A stretch of 64,000 nucleotides of DNA from Cohnella sp. AR92 (GTDB lineage: Bacteria; Bacillota; Bacilli; Paenibacillales; Paenibacillaceae), in the NCBI RefSeq assembly GCF_003990975.1, contig NZ_RZJR01000015.1, forward strand, positions 1 through 64,000. Reading direction: 5' to 3'. A program made the position numbers and the translations under genes. This document shows positions 35,285-44,480 of this stretch, one piece after another. The notes beneath the pieces are model-generated. The model was not told the DNA's origin. It saw nothing but the letters and a program-made list of their open reading frames with translations, and searched no databases. The stretch's first letter is position 1, and every line of letters begins with the position of its first letter.

Positions 35285-38062
35285 TCAGCTAAAGCGCTTG
35301 GTGTGCTCATCTATAAAAGCAATAATGCGTTGCATTAGGGTTCGTTTCTTGAGAAGAGGTAGTTGAATCGAATCGCTGATCTCCTGTTGGTTGACGATTC
35401 CACTAAACTCGTATTCCTCTACAAAGTTTTGCACCTTATCGGCAGGAAGGTTAACCTCCTCGGCAAACGACTCCAGCTCCTTAACGCGTTCTTCTAGCTC
35501 AAAGGCATTATAGGCATCGTCGACGGAATCCTCGTTAGTCAGGGACGGCACTACATTGTGTAAGAAGGACTTGAGCAGGCGAGCCTTTAAGCGTAGCTCT
35601 TCGTTGTCGGCACGATCAATTTCATCGATAATATCGTCCACCGACTTTTTGCGTTGCTCCTCATTGTTGAAGTCAATGTTACGAATGAGGTTCATGATGT
35701 AGCTGACATTGATACGGTCAGTCTGCATCAGCTCAATCATGAAGTCAACATCCGAGAGCGAAGTTCCGCCTTCACCACCGCCGCCGTTTCCTCCGCCACC
35801 ACCGCCACCGGTGCCGCCACCGTTTTTAACTTCATCATGGATACGGAAGTATTTGCTCTTGAAGTCTTGGTAAACTTGTTCGCCAATACCCAAGTGCTCT
35901 TCGGTGAATACGAATTCTGTGAAAGTCTGGAGCCTTGTAAGGTGACCAGTCATTTCGCGAAAGGCAACAACGAATCTAAACTTGTCTTCTTCACGCCTTA
36001 AATCATCCACTGACTCCGGTGTTGGAGTTATTGAGAATACCCGAACTAAGGATTCTCGGAACTTCTTAAGGGTCTCTTCATAGCTAGGTGACAAAATTGT
36101 GTCAATGTCGTCCGTTTGCGAGAAGAGCCTTAATGCCTCGTCAGTATCAGCCTTCATGTTCCTGAAGCAGACAATGTTGCCGAAAGGCTTGGTCTCCTTT
36201 TGGGTTCGATTAGTCCTCGAGAAGGCTTGAATCAAATTGTGATATTTCAAGTAGCGGTCAATGTAAAGAATATTAAGTGTCTTGCTGTCAAATCCCGTGA
36301 GGAAGATGTTGACCACTAAAAGAATATCGATTTGGGCAGTCTTCACCTTTTTAGACACATCCGCAAAGTAACCCTCATAATTGTCGGTATTAAAGTTGGT
36401 TCCAAACATTTTGTTGTAATCAGCCATGATGCGATCTAAGGCATCACGAGAATGCTCGGAGTCATGCCCATCGCTCTCCTCATTCTGACCGTAAGTGTAT
36501 ATGGCAGCGATCTTAAAGTTATGGTTAAGCGACTTCATGGTGTCGTAATATTTGAGCAACATTGGGATGCCATCCACCGTGAATATACCGGTATACCCCT
36601 TGGAGCGCGATTTGCGATGATGATTATCAAGGATCTGACTGGAAACCAATTTAATCCGATCATCATGCATCCAATCATCATCCGTCAAGGATAACTCCAT
36701 TTTAGGGTCTTCAACTGTACTATAGTACTCCACCGAAAACCCTAAGACGTTTCGATCATGGATCGCATCCTTTATTAGATACGTGTGTAGACACTTCTCG
36801 AATAGATCGGCGGTGGTTCTTCCATCTGAACTCATATTTTGAGGGAAGCGCGGCGTTCCTGTAAAACCAAAGAATTGAGCCTCTTCAAAGAACTCCGTTA
36901 TAAGAGTTCTCATCTTCCCAAACTGGCTACGATGGCACTCATCCATGATGAAGATAACGCGTTCCTGCTTATAAGGTGCCATGATGTGCGCGTACTTTTT
37001 ATTTTTTATGGCATTCGCCATCTTCTGAATCGTGGTTACTATTAACGGCTTATTAATGTCCGCAATTTGTGTGACAAGTGTGTCAGTAGCGTCGGTCATG
37101 TCTACGCAGTCATGCTCGAATTTGTTAAATTCCTGCAGAGTTTGGCTATCTAAGTCCTTCCGGTCAATAAGGAAGAACACCTTCTTGATATGCTGCTCAC
37201 TAGCGAGAATTTGGCTCGCCTTAAAGGATGTCAATGTCTTTCCACTACCGGTTGTGTGCCAAATGTAGCCGTTATTCTTCGTCTCCAAAGCACGTTTAAC
37301 TAAAGCTTCAACTGCAAAGACCTGATAAGGGCGCATCACCATGAGTTGCTTCTCGGTCTCATTCAAGACCATATATCGAGCGACCATCTTTGCCATGTGG
37401 CACTTCTCTAAGAAGTTACTTGCGAAATCACTCAGATTTGTGATGCGGTTATTTTCTGCATCCGACCAAAAGAAAGTGTGCGAGAACAAGATATCGCCAT
37501 CTGAGTTGGCGAAATACTTAGTATCTACCCCGTTACTGACTATGAAGATCTGCAGGTAGCGATATAACCCTCGGAACGAGTGTTTTCGATAGCGTTGGAT
37601 CTGGTTGAATGCCTCTTTGAAGTCAAGACCGCGGCGCTTTAACTCAACTTGAATGACAGGCAGTCCATTGATGAGTAAAGTTACATCATAACGATTCTTA
37701 TATTTTCCCTGGACAGTAGTCTGGTTGGTGACTTGAAAGTGGTTTTTGCACCAGTCTCGAGTGTTCATCAACTCCAGATAAACCTCTGTGCCATCGTCCC
37801 TATCTAAGACTTGCTTATCCCGAAGAATCTTTGCCGAGTCGAAGATGCTCTTGCCATCTATTTGGGTAAGAAAACGGCTAAACTCGCTGTCCGTAAGCGG
37901 TTGATCGTTTAGTTTCTTCTCGTTGAACTTATTTAATTGACGTCTGAAGTTTGCTATCAGCGAATCAACATCATTTATAGTAACTTGCTCGTATCCTTGA
38001 TGAACAAGTTGTTCGATCAAATTTTTCTCTAGTTGCGCTTCCGATTGGTACGACAACTGCAT
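35285..38062 (-). CDS. hsdR: Type I restriction endonuclease subunit R
   Basis: A 925-residue HsdR. The ATG at 38062 starts MQLSYQSEAQLEKNLIEQL; a TTG 12 bases earlier is possible. N-terminal PD-(D/E)XK nuclease: DVTLLINGLPVIQVELKRRG (Asp, Glu and Lys in the usual spacing). Superfamily 2 translocase motor: WHTTGSGKTLTSF (Walker A), MDECHRSQFG (DEAH-like), GFTGTP (motif III) and QAFSRTNRTQK (motif VI). A Gly-rich linker of about 20 residues near residue 770 precedes the helical C-terminal domain. It translocates and cuts unmodified DNA. It is transcribed on its own, so restriction can be controlled separately from methylation. Confidence 0.95.
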   Translation of the reverse strand: MQLSYQSEAQLEKNLIEQLVHQGYEQVTINDVDSLIANFRRQLNKFNEKKLNDQPLTDSEFSRFLTQIDGKSIFDSAKILRDKQVLDRDDGTEVYLELMNTRDWCKNHFQVTNQTTVQGKYKNRYDVTLLINGLPVIQVELKRRGLDFKEAFNQIQRYRKHSFRGLYRYLQIFIVSNGVDTKYFANSDGDILFSHTFFWSDAENNRITNLSDFASNFLEKCHMAKMVARYMVLNETEKQLMVMRPYQVFAVEALVKRALETKNNGYIWHTTGSGKTLTSFKASQILASEQHIKKVFFLIDRKDLDSQTLQEFNKFEHDCVDMTDATDTLVTQIADINKPLIVTTIQKMANAIKNKKYAHIMAPYKQERVIFIMDECHRSQFGKMRTLITEFFEEAQFFGFTGTPRFPQNMSSDGRTTADLFEKCLHTYLIKDAIHDRNVLGFSVEYYSTVEDPKMELSLTDDDWMHDDRIKLVSSQILDNHHRKSRSKGYTGIFTVDGIPMLLKYYDTMKSLNHNFKIAAIYTYGQNEESDGHDSEHSRDALDRIMADYNKMFGTNFNTDNYEGYFADVSKKVKTAQIDILLVVNIFLTGFDSKTLNILYIDRYLKYHNLIQAFSRTNRTQKETKPFGNIVCFRNMKADTDEALRLFSQTDDIDTILSPSYEETLKKFRESLVRVFSITPTPESVDDLRREEDKFRFVVAFREMTGHLTRLQTFTEFVFTEEHLGIGEQVYQDFKSKYFRIHDEVKNGGGTGGGGGGGNGGGGEGGTSLSDVDFMIELMQTDRINVSYIMNLIRNIDFNNEEQRKKSVDDIIDEIDRADNEELRLKARLLKSFLHNVVPSLTNEDSVDDAYNAFELEERVKELESFAEEVNLPADKVQNFVEEYEFSGIVNQQEISDSIQLPLLKKRTLMQRIIAFIDEHTKRFS

Positions 38063-38212
38063 AACCCCTCTCAAATAACATCACCATAGTCATACACAGG
38101 CTTTTTACATTATTCTACAAGCCCTTCCTTTATCCTTCTAAAACCACCGGAATCAACGCATTATCTGAGTTCCATCTTGACCAAACCCATTACTACCCGT
38201 CCAAATAAAAAA

Positions 38213-38235
38213 AGGTGCCCTTTTTCAGAACACCT
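38213..38235 (-). terminator. Weak terminator of the DUF3006/MBL operon
   Basis: AGGTG (38213-38217) / CACCT (38231-38235) with a partly paired interior, and an A run of seven on the plus side that gives a T tail on the minus strand. Confidence 0.45.
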
Positions 38236-38257
38236 CTGTCACATACTCTATAATTGA

Positions 38258-38479
38258 TCATTCATCCCAAACGTCATCCATAAGCTTTTTTATTTCTTGA
38301 CTTCTTCTCACCGTTTCAGTTGCATTCTTGATCCACACATTTTCTAGGAGTTCAACTACATCTCCAGCCTTAACATCTTTATCAACGGAATGTCTGGGAA
38401 AATCTCGGGGCTGCCCATCGATCTCAATAACAACTATATCGCCTTCGAACCGATCAACGATTCCTTTCAAATTAATCAC
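38258..38479 (-). CDS. DUF3006-family protein
   Basis: A 73-residue protein with the DUF3006 pattern: GIVDRFEGDIVVIEIDGQP, then RHSVDKDVKAGDVVELLE. It follows the metallo-beta-lactamase lipoprotein gene by six bases. A DUF3006 gene beside a ComEC-like metallo-beta-lactamase gene is a widespread pairing in Firmicutes, so the two probably work together. Molecular role unknown. Confidence 0.82.
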   Translation of the reverse strand: MINLKGIVDRFEGDIVVIEIDGQPRDFPRHSVDKDVKAGDVVELLENVWIKNATETVRRSQEIKKLMDDVWDE

Positions 38480-38485
38480 TCCTAG

Positions 38486-39907
38486 TTATTGCGGGGTAAA
38501 TGAGACTTTCGCGTTACTGGATTTTCCACCAAAGGTTACGGTAATATCTCCGTCAACCGTAAATCCTTTAGACGCCCTGCCGATCTTAAAGGGCAAAGTC
38601 GATACCCCATCCGAATTAGTTTTTCCTTCGTATGTTGTAACGGTGGACTTGTAGTGTAGCTTTAAGGTCACATTGGCATTACTAACCGGATTCCCCTTGC
38701 CATCAATAACTTTTATCGTCACTGTTACAGTGGCGTTCTGGGCGGGAGCTTTATTGTCGATATTTGCACTGATCGACAGAGTTCCTAAATCGTCCTTGTT
38801 TGACTGTGAAACAGCCGGTGCAACATCTTCATTCGGAGGGGATTGTCCATTGTTCACATCAGCCGAATATTTTGAAGGGTTGTTTGATACTGTAATGTCA
38901 TTACCGTTCGAAGTAAAAATGATGTTGCCTTGCTCATCGTTACGGTAGACTTTAACCCCTTTATCGTTAAGACGTTTCAAGATTTCCTGCGTTGGGTGAC
39001 CGTAATTGTTGCCCTTGCCTACTTGGATAACCGCATAGGTGGGGTTTACCTTATCCAAAAACTTCTGACTTGTAGAGGATTTGGAACCATGATGCCCCAC
39101 AAGTAAGACGTCCGACTTTAGATCAACTCCTGAGCTAATCATATCTTGCTCGCTTTTCACTTCCGCATCACCAGTAAAAAGGAAAGATGTTTGACCGAAG
39201 GTAAGATGGACAACGGCACTCATATCATTATCGTCGTTATATGTTTTGCCTGGGGCAATCATCTTTACGTCAATTCCTGGCTCCCAGTCTAATGTTAGAC
39301 CGGCTTTTGCTGTTGTCACCTTTAAATTCTTATTCTGAATTGAAAGCAATACCGATTCGAACGTCTTCGTATTTGACTGCACCTTCGGCATGTAGATCTT
39401 GCCGATGTCAAAGTTATCGATCACTTTATCTAATCCGCCAATATGGTCGGCGTCCGGATGTGTTCCAATAAGTATATCGATCTTGCTTATTTTCTGGTAT
39501 TGTAGATACCCGACAACTGTCTTTTCCATGTTGTTGTCTCCGGCGTCGATTAACATCGTCTTCCCAGTAGGTCCTATAATCAACTGTGATGCACCTTGAC
39601 CAACGTCGATGAAATGAACCTTTAGTTCGCCTTCGGGTTGCTTATTTTCTGGGACAACGGGCTTAACATCTACCTTCGTATCAATAGTTGACGTATCAGA
39701 CTTCGAACTTCCTTCCTTCGATTGAACATTCTGTTCATCAGGAGAAGAAGGTGTCCGATTTTCAATACTTGCTCCTGTAGAACTTTTTATGTCTTGGGGC
39801 GCTGTGGTGCATCCTGCTAATGCAAAAATGAATATCGATAGAAATATGAGCGAAAATCTTGCGAACCGTTCTATCAAATCCACTTTCACGTTACACGCTT
39901 GATTCAT
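38486..39907 (-). CDS. ComEC-like metallo-beta-lactamase lipoprotein with C-terminal Ig-like domain
   Basis: The ATG at 39907 follows GGAGG; the product has 473 residues. A lipoprotein signal peptide (FSLIFLSIFIFALAGC) puts a lipidated Cys near residue 34. A Ser/Thr-rich linker leads to a metallo-beta-lactamase domain of the ComEC/Rec2 nuclease type: HFIDVGQGASQLII, LIDAGDNN, metal-binding THPDADHIGG and LLVGHHGSKSS. The last ~100 residues form a bacterial Ig-like domain (NATVTVTIKVIDGKGNPVSN). It should be a secreted, membrane-anchored hydrolase, perhaps a nuclease acting on DNA outside the membrane. Operon with DUF3006. Confidence 0.88.
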   Translation of the reverse strand: MNQACNVKVDLIERFARFSLIFLSIFIFALAGCTTAPQDIKSSTGASIENRTPSSPDEQNVQSKEGSSKSDTSTIDTKVDVKPVVPENKQPEGELKVHFIDVGQGASQLIIGPTGKTMLIDAGDNNMEKTVVGYLQYQKISKIDILIGTHPDADHIGGLDKVIDNFDIGKIYMPKVQSNTKTFESVLLSIQNKNLKVTTAKAGLTLDWEPGIDVKMIAPGKTYNDDNDMSAVVHLTFGQTSFLFTGDAEVKSEQDMISSGVDLKSDVLLVGHHGSKSSTSQKFLDKVNPTYAVIQVGKGNNYGHPTQEILKRLNDKGVKVYRNDEQGNIIFTSNGNDITVSNNPSKYSADVNNGQSPPNEDVAPAVSQSNKDDLGTLSISANIDNKAPAQNATVTVTIKVIDGKGNPVSNANVTLKLHYKSTVTTYEGKTNSDGVSTLPFKIGRASKGFTVDGDITVTFGGKSSNAKVSFTPQ

Positions 39908-40037
39908 TGTAACCTCCACAATCAATTATCCTTAGGTTCTTTAACACAATAATATTTCGGCAGCAAGCACGAGTATCCTGCCCCTATACTCGCGAGACTC
40001 CATTAAAACGACATTTCTCACCAATTTTCTGGGAAAT

Positions 40038-40047
40038 ATGATACAAT
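40038..40047 (+). promoter_or_regulatory. Promoter of the 720-residue gene
   Basis: ATGATACAAT gives TGA before the -10 hexamer TACAAT at 40042-40047, an extended -10 about 35 bases before the start codon. The ribosome site AGGGGGG lies just before the ATG. Confidence 0.5.
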
Positions 40048-40083
40048 GTTAATAAACTTTGTATTGATGTTAGGGGGGTTCAT

Positions 40084-42246
40084 ATGTCGGAAAAGCATGC
40101 TGACAAATTACTTCATGTTCAGAATGGTGTGATCCGTCACCTGTTATATTCGAAGGTCGACGAGAAAGAACTGATTAACCGCTATAGGGTTATCACCAAG
40201 AGCGAAGTTAAAAAAAAGATTCAAGATGCGCTAATGCGATTGGAAAAACAAAAACTCGTTGATATAGTTTCTATTTCTCCCGAGATTACAGAAGCTGATA
40301 TCGAAGAATGCTTTGAGGATAACCGCTATAGCCGCCGCCCAAATTTTCGCCTCTTCATGCTGCGCCCACATAACCCCCAATTGAACTCATCAACGTTTAT
40401 TTCAAGTAATAAAGGCGAATCCGCAGTAAACAAAATGAACGAATTGCTTAAGCAAATAACATACCCAAATGACACCATTTCCGGATTACTTGCTATTGAT
40501 CAGACCATTGTTAATCCCGAAACGTTAGAGATAGCCTTTAAGTATCAAGAAAGGTATAACTTTATTAATCCCGAATCGGAACAATCGGACTTCATCTACG
40601 AGTTAAAGTTCGGGTTCCTTTGGATAAACTTTGATCAGCGTTTTGTAAGCATCAGTATCCCAACAGAATCGTTGGTCGGGAATATAGCAAAGACACTTGA
40701 GAGAGCATTCGACTGTTTTGTTTCACCTGTCAACATTACAAAGAAAACGGTGGAAAGCGTCTTTAGCAAAGAATCCATGAAGCGCACCACGCTTAGTAAT
40801 CCAGACCCTTCTTCCGGTAAACCGGATAAAGTTACGATTACAGATAGTAATCTCGGTAATAAAGTTGACCAATTAAAGGAATTTGAAGGATACGACTCGC
40901 CCAGTTCCGTTTACCAAGAAGCCATCGATGAAGATGGAGACTTCTTTTCCACACTCGGTGTAAATTGCGACAAAGGGAAAATCTACCTTACGCGTCAATT
41001 GAAGGCGTCTGAAATGAGACGGTGGGGAATATGGCGAATTGGACAAATCATTGGACATATCAACTCCATACAGGAGAACGGTGAGATCGATGAAAAGTTC
41101 AGCTCCTTCGGACTTGAGGAAGATCCCGACTTGACCGCTTTCGCCACTTCAAGTGATGAGAAAAAAGTCATACTAGAAGTGACTAAAGCAATTGTTACAT
41201 GCAAAGTTAAAAAAATTGATAGCTTTAAGCTCCTTGATTTGAATACAGATAAAATTGTCAACGCGTTAAAGAAACATACACTTACCCGATTCTACCCTTA
41301 CTGCGAGAAGTGCGACCATTATTCTGATATTGTATGCAATCATTGCGGCAATGTGGACCTGCTCGAGATCTCCACAAAGAGGGGACAAGCTCCAAAGGTT
41401 ATATGTTCGTTCTGCCACAATGAACTTCAGCAGGATCAAGTTCGTTGCTTGATGGATCATAAGATTAGAATCGATACTTGGTATGATGGTGTGCTTGTTA
41501 ATCCCAAATCCACCTTAATCGCTTTGGTACAAAAAATTATCAACAAGTACTTTCCTAACGAAGGTTTCACTCAAGAAGAAGAATACTTTTACTTGCAAAA
41601 TAACGTGGTTCACTTCTCGTCAAAAGTAGCTTCCAAAGTCATGTTCAAAGTTAGGGAACTTGAGCAATTCAAGCCAGTATGGGATCGAACTATTGCCCCG
41701 AAAAGGCGGGAAGAATTAGGCGAAGTTTTACAGCTGCTTAAAGAGAAATGTTCGAAGCACAGTGTAGATGCTTGCCAAGCCTGTCAACACGAAAAAAGTG
41801 TCCGTTGCATCATGAAGCCCTTTGTAACCTTTACTGATCACACTTTACATCCACATCATGGACAGGAATTTGGAGATATTAGCTTTACAATACAGATACT
41901 TGGCATGGATGATGCTGTTTTTGTTGGTATCGCCAAAAGTTACGAGAAAAAGCCGATCAACCCCACAAATAAGAAGGCATACGAAATGCTTCAACAGTTT
42001 GTCTACAAGTGTAAGGAATCAAGTGCTAACGTACTCGGGATCGTAGTAGCGGGTGAGTTAGAACAAGGGTTTGTCGCTACGCTTCAAGACCTGGCAAGAA
42101 GATACGGCAAGAAAGTTGTTATGTGGACATACGAGGAACTTATCCTAGTGGTCGATTATGCAATCAGAAAGTATGGGTTAACTATCGATGAAGTAGTTGC
42201 TGAATTGAAGGCGGATTCAAGTAAGCGAAAGAAAGCCGCAAGCTAA
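40084..42246 (+). CDS. Large zinc-rich protein with Mrr-like restriction-endonuclease-type C terminus
   Basis: A 720-residue protein of unrecognised family. The N-terminal ~400 residues have no known motif. Cys clusters follow: CEKC and CNHC (407-421), CSFC with CLMDH (441-459), and C...CQAC...C (556-575), giving two or three zinc sites. The C-terminal ~130 residues resemble an Mrr-type PD-(D/E)XK fold: HHGQEFGDI (Glu595, Asp598), VGIAKSYEKK (Lys618) and the closing VLGIVVAGELEQGF, YGKKVVMWTYEELI. The usual Glu/Gln before x-Lys is Ile, so catalysis is uncertain. It is monocistronic with its own promoter. Candidate defence or DNA-modification-sensing nuclease. Confidence 0.6.
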   Translation: MSEKHADKLLHVQNGVIRHLLYSKVDEKELINRYRVITKSEVKKKIQDALMRLEKQKLVDIVSISPEITEADIEECFEDNRYSRRPNFRLFMLRPHNPQLNSSTFISSNKGESAVNKMNELLKQITYPNDTISGLLAIDQTIVNPETLEIAFKYQERYNFINPESEQSDFIYELKFGFLWINFDQRFVSISIPTESLVGNIAKTLERAFDCFVSPVNITKKTVESVFSKESMKRTTLSNPDPSSGKPDKVTITDSNLGNKVDQLKEFEGYDSPSSVYQEAIDEDGDFFSTLGVNCDKGKIYLTRQLKASEMRRWGIWRIGQIIGHINSIQENGEIDEKFSSFGLEEDPDLTAFATSSDEKKVILEVTKAIVTCKVKKIDSFKLLDLNTDKIVNALKKHTLTRFYPYCEKCDHYSDIVCNHCGNVDLLEISTKRGQAPKVICSFCHNELQQDQVRCLMDHKIRIDTWYDGVLVNPKSTLIALVQKIINKYFPNEGFTQEEEYFYLQNNVVHFSSKVASKVMFKVRELEQFKPVWDRTIAPKRREELGEVLQLLKEKCSKHSVDACQACQHEKSVRCIMKPFVTFTDHTLHPHHGQEFGDISFTIQILGMDDAVFVGIAKSYEKKPINPTNKKAYEMLQQFVYKCKESSANVLGIVVAGELEQGFVATLQDLARRYGKKVVMWTYEELILVVDYAIRKYGLTIDEVVAELKADSSKRKKAAS

Positions 42247-42263
42247 CCTAACTTATTATACGC

Positions 42264-42293
42264 GCCCAAGAACCCTTCACAAGGTACTTGGGC
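42264..42293 (+). terminator. Terminator of the 720-residue gene
   Basis: GCCCAAG (42264-42270) / CTTGGGC (42287-42293) with an inner CCTT/AAGG pairing, followed by TATATTTTT. Confidence 0.75.
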
Positions 42294-42328
42294 TATATTT
42301 TTCGCGTTGGCGTAAGTAAAATCATAAT

Positions 42329-43093
42329 TCAAGAATACTTCTCAATCCAATCGTAAACTCTCATCACCGTGCTCATTTCCGTAGCGTCGTTGTTATTCAC
42401 AAAACTATATAGGATAGTTTTCACCTTTGGTTTCACATCCTCAACTATGTATTCCTCTTTATCATTTTCGTGGGACTGATTACTTTCAGACTCATCATCG
42501 TCGCATTCTTCTTCATCGTTTTCGTCATCTTCGGTTGAAACAAACTCTTGATCAAAGTAATCCGTTTCTTCAACGAAAACGTTCAGATCTGCTGCAGGAT
42601 TATATGTATCGAGGGCACGTTTATAATGCTCCTCACGCACATAGAAGAACAATGCTTTTTCGTATGTGCTTTTGAACTCTTTGTTAATAATCGACCAGAA
42701 TTCAAGCTTTTGTTCATGGACTCGAGCATACAATTTTTCACGCAGCTCATCTTCAAAATATTCGAGTATATCCTTAAAGTCTGTGCTTGTAATTTCAGTT
42801 AGATCATTCTCAGTCATATATGTATTAATCATATCTAACGAAACACCAATTCCTTCACTCTCAACACATTCATCAACATCTAATCCGCATTCTTCAAAGA
42901 GATCATACATTGGTGGTGCTGATTCATCAGAAGTTATTTGGCAAAATACTGCGTATATATAACTGAGCACAACGTCCCACAGGGTAATATGATGATAACT
43001 TTTATGCTTTTGTAATAGTCGAACCATCTTTTCATACCACTCGTCTTCAGATGGGCAATCATACCAAATACTATACATTCTCGAAATACACAT
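42329..43093 (-). CDS. Acidic unknown protein
   Basis: A 254-residue protein with a very acidic stretch (DDENDEEECDDDESESN) near residue 195. The start may be the first ATG or the ATG five codons later. The N-terminal half is helical (HITLWDVVLSYIYAVFCQIT). Acidic tracts like this occur in DNA mimics and in linkers; no family is recognised. It is convergent with the 720-residue gene. Confidence 0.65.
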   Translation of the reverse strand: MCISRMYSIWYDCPSEDEWYEKMVRLLQKHKSYHHITLWDVVLSYIYAVFCQITSDESAPPMYDLFEECGLDVDECVESEGIGVSLDMINTYMTENDLTEITSTDFKDILEYFEDELREKLYARVHEQKLEFWSIINKEFKSTYEKALFFYVREEHYKRALDTYNPAADLNVFVEETDYFDQEFVSTEDDENDEEECDDDESESNQSHENDKEEYIVEDVKPKVKTILYSFVNNNDATEMSTVMRVYDWIEKYS

Positions 43094-43153
43094 CCTTTGG
43101 GACTATTAAATTGGGCTATTTCGTAAGAACAAAATATATTTTGCCTAATAAAA

Positions 43154-43204
43154 AAAACTCCCCATGTTGAATTCTAAGATACAGAATTCAACATGGGGAG
43201 TTTT
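43154..43204 (-). terminator. Very strong terminator, 22-bp perfect stem
   Basis: Arms 43154-43175 and 43183-43204 are perfect reverse complements (22 bp, starting AAAACTCCCCATG), with a 7-base loop. A T run follows on the minus strand, downstream of the gene at 43240-44268. Confidence 0.9.
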
Positions 43205-43239
43205 ACTACCTTCCTAAAAATGGATGAAGCTCGAAATAT

Positions 43240-44268
43240 TTATATCTCCATAGGCTCAACAACCTTCTCGGGCTTGCTACCGCTTCGGAAAGCGCTGTTA
43301 CCTTCGAGCTTGTCTAACAAAACCTTTCGGGCAATCTTGTACTCATCTCCAACCATTCCGAGACGAATCAAGAACAAGCGGAAAGTAAACTTGTCGTTAT
43401 CCGTCTCTTTAGACTTGGACGAAGCATACTTCAATTTCTTTGCCGTATGGTTCAGCAAGGCAACGAACTGTGTGTATGCTTGAACTGTTTCAGTGGTTTG
43501 CTCACCTAAAAAGAACTTAAAGGCGAGCATCTGTTTGTCAAAGTCAAAAGTGATGCCTGGGCAGAGGTATTGCAATTCCGCTATTTTCGACATTTGCTTC
43601 TCATCTGTATCGAGACTCGGATCTTGGATTGCCGTTATGAAGCCTTCATCGATAATATTGCCGTTGAAGCCGACCGCTTTAGCAATGAGTACTTGGCGGC
43701 TGAAAATCAGGTTTACCAAGTTCCTTAAAGTTTGCGCCGTATGCCCCTCCAGTGGAACGGTGACTTCTAGGTCAGTGATACCTGAATGAGTTTGTTCCGA
43801 AGGTGCTGCCGGTTCTGCGAGAGCTTCTGGCGGAGCTTCATGTTCAGCGTCAGGTTCAACAGGAGCTTCAGACTCTACCGAAGCATCAGGTGGTTTAGGG
43901 TCGGAAGGAACCTCCGCATCTACAGAGCCTTCCTGCGCGGGTGGGTGATCGGGTGACTCTCGATCATTCGAAGCCACAGGATCGGAAGGAGCTTCCGACT
44001 CAGAAGGATTAGCAGAGGCGTCAGGATCACCTGTAGCGGCAGGAGCAGAAGGATCGGAGGGAGTTGCTACCCCATTGAAGGGAGAGCCGCTCAATAGGCT
44101 TTGAAGCTCGATTTCGACACCTTCGGCATTGGTTACCGTTCCTTCCTTATCTACCGAATAGATCCCGTTCGGCGTATCGAATTGATACCCAAAGCTCGGT
44201 GCGCCCATATACTGCGGCTTGATACCGAAGTGGTCGCCCAACGCTTTAACAACAGCTTTCTTGTCCAT
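43240..44268 (-). CDS. Conserved mobile-element protein with a Pro/Ala/Glu-rich linker
   Basis: The ATG at 44268 follows GGAGG at seven bases; product 342 residues. The first ~60 residues (AVVKALGDHFGIKPQYMGAP and SFGYQFDTPNGIYSVDKEG) match a domain I remember from integrative elements of Firmicutes, often named only as virulence-related. A Pro/Glu/Asp/Ala/Ser linker of about 100 residues with loose EAPSDP-type repeats follows, then a helical domain (LRNLVNLIFSRQVLIAKAVG). No catalytic motif. The family likeness supports the mobile-element nature of the island. Role unknown. Confidence 0.7.
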   Translation of the reverse strand: MDKKAVVKALGDHFGIKPQYMGAPSFGYQFDTPNGIYSVDKEGTVTNAEGVEIELQSLLSGSPFNGVATPSDPSAPAATGDPDASANPSESEAPSDPVASNDRESPDHPPAQEGSVDAEVPSDPKPPDASVESEAPVEPDAEHEAPPEALAEPAAPSEQTHSGITDLEVTVPLEGHTAQTLRNLVNLIFSRQVLIAKAVGFNGNIIDEGFITAIQDPSLDTDEKQMSKIAELQYLCPGITFDFDKQMLAFKFFLGEQTTETVQAYTQFVALLNHTAKKLKYASSKSKETDNDKFTFRLFLIRLGMVGDEYKIARKVLLDKLEGNSAFRSGSKPEKVVEPMEI

Positions 44269-44442
44269 AACAACCTCCAATTATTTGGCTTGATCAATGG
44301 AAGGGCAGACAAAGCCTCGCATTGAGGTTGTTGTAAGTTATAACTTGGAGTAAGGGCTGAACGCCAGTTAAATGTTGAGTTTTAACCAATAAATATAGGG
44401 CGAGCTAATAGAAGACCTGTACTTATCCGTGACCATAAAAAT

Positions 44443-44465
44443 AGCTGTCGATTTTCTCGACAGCT
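44443..44465 (-). terminator. Terminator of the PD-(D/E)XK nuclease pair
   Basis: AGCTGTCGA (44443-44451) / TCGACAGCT (44457-44465), perfect 9-bp stem; ATTTTT follows on the minus strand. Member of the island's recurring terminator type. Confidence 0.85.
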
Positions 44466-44480
44466 TGACCAACTCATATT

